Positions 6,831-9,774 of a DNA stretch of 9,774 bases are shown in pieces (positions within the stretch are counted from its first letter, which is position 1; each line of letters opens with the position of its first letter). The notes under the pieces are model-generated. The model had not been told where the DNA came from. It saw nothing but the letters and a program-made list of their open reading frames with translations, and made no database searches. The stretch is taken from the NCBI GenBank assembly GCA_937892015.1, contig CALAUY010000109.1, positions 1-9,774 on the forward strand, written 5' to 3'. The translations under genes were made by a program, and so were the position numbers. Source of the DNA: an uncultured Bacteroidales bacterium (GTDB lineage Bacteria; Bacteroidota; Bacteroidia; Bacteroidales; Paludibacteraceae).

Positions 6831-9398
6831 TTACGACAACCAGCGCACGTACGCAAAGTCCATACGATGCGGCAGGAGGTCGTTCTTCGGGAAGAGACGG
6901 AATCCGAACTTCAGGTGTCCGGCATAGTCCAACGTAATCTCGCGAGCGAACGTGAGTAACGAACCCTCACTCTTGACGAGCGGCAACTCTTTGACGGCGT
7001 ATAGGTGGTCGTTGTTGTGAAGTCCGGAGCGTACTGCCACCAGTTCTACACCCAGACCCTTGTCGTTCAGGTCTTTGGTGTCAATCACCACTTCCATCTT
7101 GCAGCTGTCACCCACTTGTGGATTGGCCAACATCTCTTCCGGAGTCATCGTGATACTCTTCACCTCGATTGTGTCCCAGTGAGCTGCGATTTTCTCTTTC
7201 CATGCCGCAATCTCTTTCGCCACTTTGTAGTTGTCGGCTACAAGCAGATGATGCCGCTTGGCCTCTTTGTTGTAGAAGCGGTCGAAATAGTCGTCCATCA
7301 TGCGTTTGGTGGTGTAGTACGGCGTGATCTGGGTCATCGAGTTCTTGATAGTCTGCACCCACTCGGGGCTGTATCCTTTGGAGTTGCGTGCGTAATACAT
7401 CGGGATAATCTCGCTCTCCAGCATGTGGTAGATAGTGGCGGCATCCAACTGGTCTTGATGCGCTTGGTTCTCGTACGTCCGTTTGTCTGTCAGTGCCCAA
7501 CCGGCACCTTCACGATACCCCTCGTACCACCAACCATCGAGCACGGAGAAATTGAGTACACCGTTCATCTGCGCTTTCTCGCCCGACGTGCCGGACGCTT
7601 CCAACGGGCGCGTCGGAGTGTTCATCCAGATGTCCACACCTGATACGAGGCGCTTGGCCAGACTCATGTCGTAGTTCTCAAGGAAAACAATCTTGCCGAG
7701 GAACTGCGGCATACGGCTTATTTCGATGATGCGCTTGATGAGTCCCTGACCCGCGCCATCGGCAGGGTGAGCCTTGCCGGCGAAGAGGAACTGAACGGGG
7801 CAGGTAGGATTGTTCACCAGTTTATCCAAACGCTCTAAGTCGTTGAAGAGCAGATGCGCACGTTTGTACGTGGCAAACCGCCGCGCAAAACCGATGATGA
7901 GCGTTTCGGGCTTCATCGTGTTCACCGCTTTAACGATACGGGCAGGGTCGCCCTGGTTCTTCATCCACGAGTCGCGGAACTGGTCACGGATATAGTCAAT
8001 CAGTTTGCGTTTGAGCGACATACGCGTGTTCCATACCACCTCGTCCGGCAAATCTCCATAAGGAGCCCACATCTTCGGGTCGCTCTGGTTGGCGAACCAC
8101 TCTTGCGGGAACTCTTTCTCGTAGATGGCTTTCCATTCGCTCGCCGCCCATGTGGGCATGTGTACGCCGTTGGTCACGTAACTGACGTGCAACTCCTCGG
8201 GGAAATAGCCGGGCCATACGGGCGCAAACATCTTCTTGCTCACCTCTCCGTGCAACCACGATACGCCATTGGCCTCTTGGCATGTGTTCAGCGCGAACAC
8301 CGACATCGAGAATTTCTCGTTCTGGTCGCCGGGGTTCGTACGACCCATTCCTATCAGGTCGTGCCATTCGATGCCTAACTTGCCGGCATACTCGTTCATG
8401 TATTTGTAGAACAACCCCTCATCGAAATAGTCGTGACCTGCGGGCACGGGCGTATGGCAGGTGTATAGACCGCTTGCACGAACCACCTCTAACGCTTCGT
8501 TGAAACTCAAACCTTCCTCCACGTAGTCAACCAGTCGCTGCAAGCCCATCAACGCCGCATGACCCTCATTGCAGTGATATACGTCCTTCGTGATACCCAA
8601 CTGCTTGAGTGCAAGCGTGCCGCCTATACCTAACAAAATCTCCTGTTTGATGCGGTTCTCCCAGTCACCACCGTACAGTTGGTGCGTGATGCTGCGATCC
8701 CATTCGGAGTTCAACTCGTTGTCGGTGTCCAACAGGTAGAGCTTGATGCGACCCACGTTCACCTGCCACAAGTAAGCATACACCTGCCGACCCGGGTAGG
8801 GCACGTTCACCACGAACGGTGTACCGTCCGCATTCTTCACCTGTTCGATGGGTAGGTTGTTGAAGTTCTGCGCCTCATAGTTGGCTATTTGCTGACCTTC
8901 GGGTGACAACGTCTGGGTGAAATAGCCGAACCGATACAGAAAACCAATGGCAGTCATGTCAACGTTGCAGTCCGATGCCTCTTTGAGGTAGTCACCCGCA
9001 AGGATACCCAAACCGCCACTGTAAATCTTCAGCACATTGCTCAACCCGTACTCCATCGAGTAATACGCAACAGACGGCTTTTTCTTGTCGGGTTTGACGT
9101 CCATATAAGCACGGAAATGGGCATAGACACGGTCCAACTCCGCCATGAAAGCAGCATCTTTACCTAACTCCAGAATCTTATCGTACGACAACGTGTTCAA
9201 CAGCATCACGGGATTACTGCCCGCCTGATGCCACGCCTCGCGGTCAATGTTGCGGAAGAGCTCCTTCCCGTCATGATTCCATACCCACCACAAATTGTAG
9301 GCCAACTCTTCCAGTTTCTTCAGATTCTCCGGTAAGTTCGCACGAACAGTTACGTCGCGCCAAACGACCGGACTTACTTTACTTACTTCAATTCGCAT
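6831..9398 (-). CDS. glgP: Alpha-glucan (glycogen/maltodextrin) phosphorylase, GT35
   Basis: This 855-residue PLP-dependent enzyme cleaves alpha-1,4-glucans with phosphate to release glucose 1-phosphate, so it mobilises glycogen or maltodextrin in the cytoplasm. It belongs to the branch of the family whose members start with a DUF3417-like domain (here residues 1-110, with NLWWVWN at 35-41). The glucan and phosphate site motifs include [14 protein letters not shown] (127-140), HCNEGHAAL (275-283), [11 protein letters not shown] (313-323) and [10 protein letters not shown] (408-417). RRFATYKRA (506-514) precedes the cofactor loop [14 protein letters not shown] (600-613), where Lys608 is the expected PLP Schiff-base lysine. 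Residues from about 745 look beta-rich and may form an accessory C-terminal domain. The ATG at 9398 starts the conserved N-terminus. It has its own promoter and an A/T-rich repeat-bearing leader, and it faces aroB tail to tail. It is full length with no visible defect; the native substrate (glycogen or imported maltodextrin) is not shown by sequence. Confidence 0.96.
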   Translation of the reverse strand: MRIEVSKVSPVVWRDVTVRANLPENLKKLEELAYNLWWVWNHDGKELFRNIDREAWHQAGSNPVMLLNTLSYDKILELGKDAAFMAELDRVYAHFRAYMDVKPDKKKPSVAYYSMEYGLSNVLKIYSGGLGILAGDYLKEASDCNVDMTAIGFLYRFGYFTQTLSPEGQQIANYEAQNFNNLPIEQVKNADGTPFVVNVPYPGRQVYAYLWQVNVGRIKLYLLDTDNELNSEWDRSITHQLYGGDWENRIKQEILLGIGGTLALKQLGITKDVYHCNEGHAALMGLQRLVDYVEEGLSFNEALEVVRASGLYTCHTPVPAGHDYFDEGLFYKYMNEYAGKLGIEWHDLIGMGRTNPGDQNEKFSMSVFALNTCQEANGVSWLHGEVSKKMFAPVWPGYFPEELHVSYVTNGVHMPTWAASEWKAIYEKEFPQEWFANQSDPKMWAPYGDLPDEVVWNTRMSLKRKLIDYIRDQFRDSWMKNQGDPARIVKAVNTMKPETLIIGFARRFATYKRAHLLFNDLERLDKLVNNPTCPVQFLFAGKAHPADGAGQGLIKRIIEISRMPQFLGKIVFLENYDMSLAKRLVSGVDIWMNTPTRPLEASGTSGEKAQMNGVLNFSVLDGWWYEGYREGAGWALTDKRTYENQAHQDQLDAATIYHMLESEIIPMYYARNSKGYSPEWVQTIKNSMTQITPYYTTKRMMDDYFDRFYNKEAKRHHLLVADNYKVAKEIAAWKEKIAAHWDTIEVKSITMTPEEMLANPQVGDSCKMEVVIDTKDLNDKGLGVELVAVRSGLHNNDHLYAVKELPLVKSEGSLLTFAREITLDYAGHLKFGFRLFPKNDLLPHRMDFAYVRWLS

Positions 9399-9404
9399 AA
9401 TGTA

Positions 9405-9457
9405 TTATGTTGATAGTTATTTTTTTATGTTGATAGTTGTTTTTTACGTTAATTGTT
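9405..9457 (-). repeat. About 20-bp direct repeats in the glgP leader
   Basis: The plus-strand unit TTATGTTGATAGTT occurs at 9405-9418 and again at 9425-9438. A diverged copy, TTACGTTAATTGTT, lies at 9444-9457, and a weaker trace starts near 9461. The spacing is 19-20 bases with T runs between units. On the transcript strand these read as AACTATCAACATAA blocks within the roughly 90-base untranslated leader of glgP. The role is unknown; they could bind a protein, keep the leader unstructured, or be slippage products. Confidence 0.8.
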
Positions 9458-9497
9458 ATTTTATGTGTTAAATGCTATTTTTTGTCAAAAAAGCCTG

Positions 9498-9528
9498 CAA
9501 AGTTACTATTTTTTTTTGATATTTGCAA
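9498..9528 (-). promoter_or_regulatory. Bacteroidota-type promoter for glgP
   Basis: On the minus strand TTG (9528-9526) and TAACTTTG (9505-9498) are separated by 20 bases, matching the -33/-7 consensus of the Bacteroidota primary sigma factor. Transcription should start near 9490, leaving a leader of about 90 bases to the ATG at 9398. The core AGTAACTTTGCAG is identical over 13 bases to the aroB promoter core. Confidence 0.8.
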
Positions 9529-9538
9529 GTTTTTGCGT

Positions 9539-9578
9539 AAAAAAAAATAAAAAAAGTGCATTTTGAGGTGCTTTTTTT
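9539..9578 (-). terminator. Possible intrinsic terminator upstream of the glgP promoter
   Basis: Read on the minus strand, AAAAAAAG (9578-9571) can pair with CTTTTTTT (9556-9549) around a 14-base loop, followed by a run of nine T (9547-9539). This A-tract, stem, T-tract order fits an A/T-rich intrinsic terminator for a minus-strand gene lying beyond the right edge. The stem is weak (one G-C pair), and low-complexity A/T sequence could give this by chance. Confidence 0.3.
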
Positions 9579-9610
9579 GTTGTTTTTGTTGTTCCCTTGC
9601 CATTATTCGT

Positions 9611-9628
9611 CCCATAAGTCCCATAAGT
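9611..9628. repeat. Two tandem copies of a 9-mer (CCCATAAGT)
   Basis: CCCATAAGT occurs at 9611-9619 and 9620-9628, followed by a truncated CCC. Short tandem units of this kind turn up in intergenic DNA. No function is suggested by the sequence. Confidence 0.85.
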
Positions 9629-9658
9629 CCCTCAGCATCGGTACTTACTTGATTCCTC

Positions 9659-9731
9659 CCCCAACTTGGGGAAAAAGCACACGCAGTGATCGTACGAGGG
9701 CTGAAAGTCCTCCCCAAATCCCCAACTTGGG
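9659..9731. repeat. Direct repeat of a near-palindrome (CCCCAACTTGGGG)
   Basis: CCCCAACTTGGGG followed by five A lies at 9659-9676, and CCCCAACTTGGG followed by six A at 9720-9737. Each is a 6-base (second copy: 5-base) inverted repeat around one central base, too tight for an RNA hairpin but able to form a symmetric protein-binding site. The copies start 61 bases apart, and a related TCCCCAAA lies at 9711-9718. It may be a copy of a dispersed intergenic repeat of the genome. Confidence 0.75.
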
Positions 9732-9774
9732 AAAAAAGAAATACAGAAAGAAGAAAGTAATAAAGAAAAAGAAC

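Larger units (their letters stand above)
9579..9774. other. Non-coding region at the right end with short direct repeats
   Basis: No convincing gene is seen in the last 196 bases. The minus-strand frame open from 9717 to 9475 runs through the repeats, the possible terminator and the glgP promoter, and its product has a Gln/Lys/Phe-rich low-complexity end, so it is treated as chance. The stretch from about 9735 onward is A/G-rich (plus strand) without recognisable features. Confidence 0.7.

Noticed and set aside
7005..7643. Plus-strand open frame of 212 codons antisense to glgP
   Set aside because: It lies wholly opposite a strongly conserved coding region and its product shows no domain; it is a mirror of glgP codon bias.
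9475..9717. Minus-strand open frame of 80 codons
   Set aside because: It spans short repeats, a possible terminator and the glgP promoter, and its product is low complexity with no recognisable motif.
1..9774. Mobile element, CRISPR array, defence island, tRNA or rRNA
   Set aside because: No transposase, integrase, terminal inverted repeat, spaced repeat array or structured RNA was seen; the genes are housekeeping types with even codon use.

Overview
The window reads as ordinary chromosomal DNA from a member of the Bacteroidales (Bacteroidota), possibly a Prevotellaceae-like genome. Support comes from two close matches to the Bacteroidota promoter (a TTG about 20 bases ahead of TAACTTTG), start codons without Shine-Dalgarno sequences, and protein types typical of that order: a Bacteroidetes-style AroB, an alpha-glucan phosphorylase of about 855 residues, and a His-rich CobW GTPase. 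The genus is a guess.

Left part (1-5698, all minus strand, read right to left): an exported thioredoxin-like protein, a 73-base gap filled with a heptanucleotide tandem repeat, then four tightly packed genes. These are a CPA1-type potassium/proton antiporter, an extended short-chain dehydrogenase with an unassigned C-terminal domain, a DEAD-box RNA helicase, and a CobW/G3E GTPase cut off by the left edge. Adjacent genes overlap by 4 bases (antiporter/dehydrogenase), 1 base (dehydrogenase/helicase) and 143 bases (helicase/CobW), which suggests one translationally coupled transcript.

Middle (5699-6821): a short divergent intergenic region carries a clear plus-strand promoter for aroB (3-dehydroquinate synthase, shikimate pathway).

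Right part (6831-9774): aroB converges on a glycogen/alpha-glucan phosphorylase gene on the minus strand with only 9 bases between stop codons. That gene has its own promoter, whose 13-base core is identical to that of aroB, and an A/T-rich leader with about 20-base repeats. The last 250 bases hold a possible terminator, short direct repeats and no convincing gene.

The genes do housekeeping jobs: redox folding, ion homeostasis, RNA remodelling, metal-linked GTPase activity, aromatic amino acid synthesis and glycogen use. I see no defence system, mobile element, CRISPR array, tRNA or rRNA, and nothing I would call a new system. The items most worth a second look are the long out-of-frame helicase/CobW overlap, the uncharacterised C-terminal domain of the dehydrogenase, and the heptad repeat that supplies the stop codon of the thioredoxin gene.
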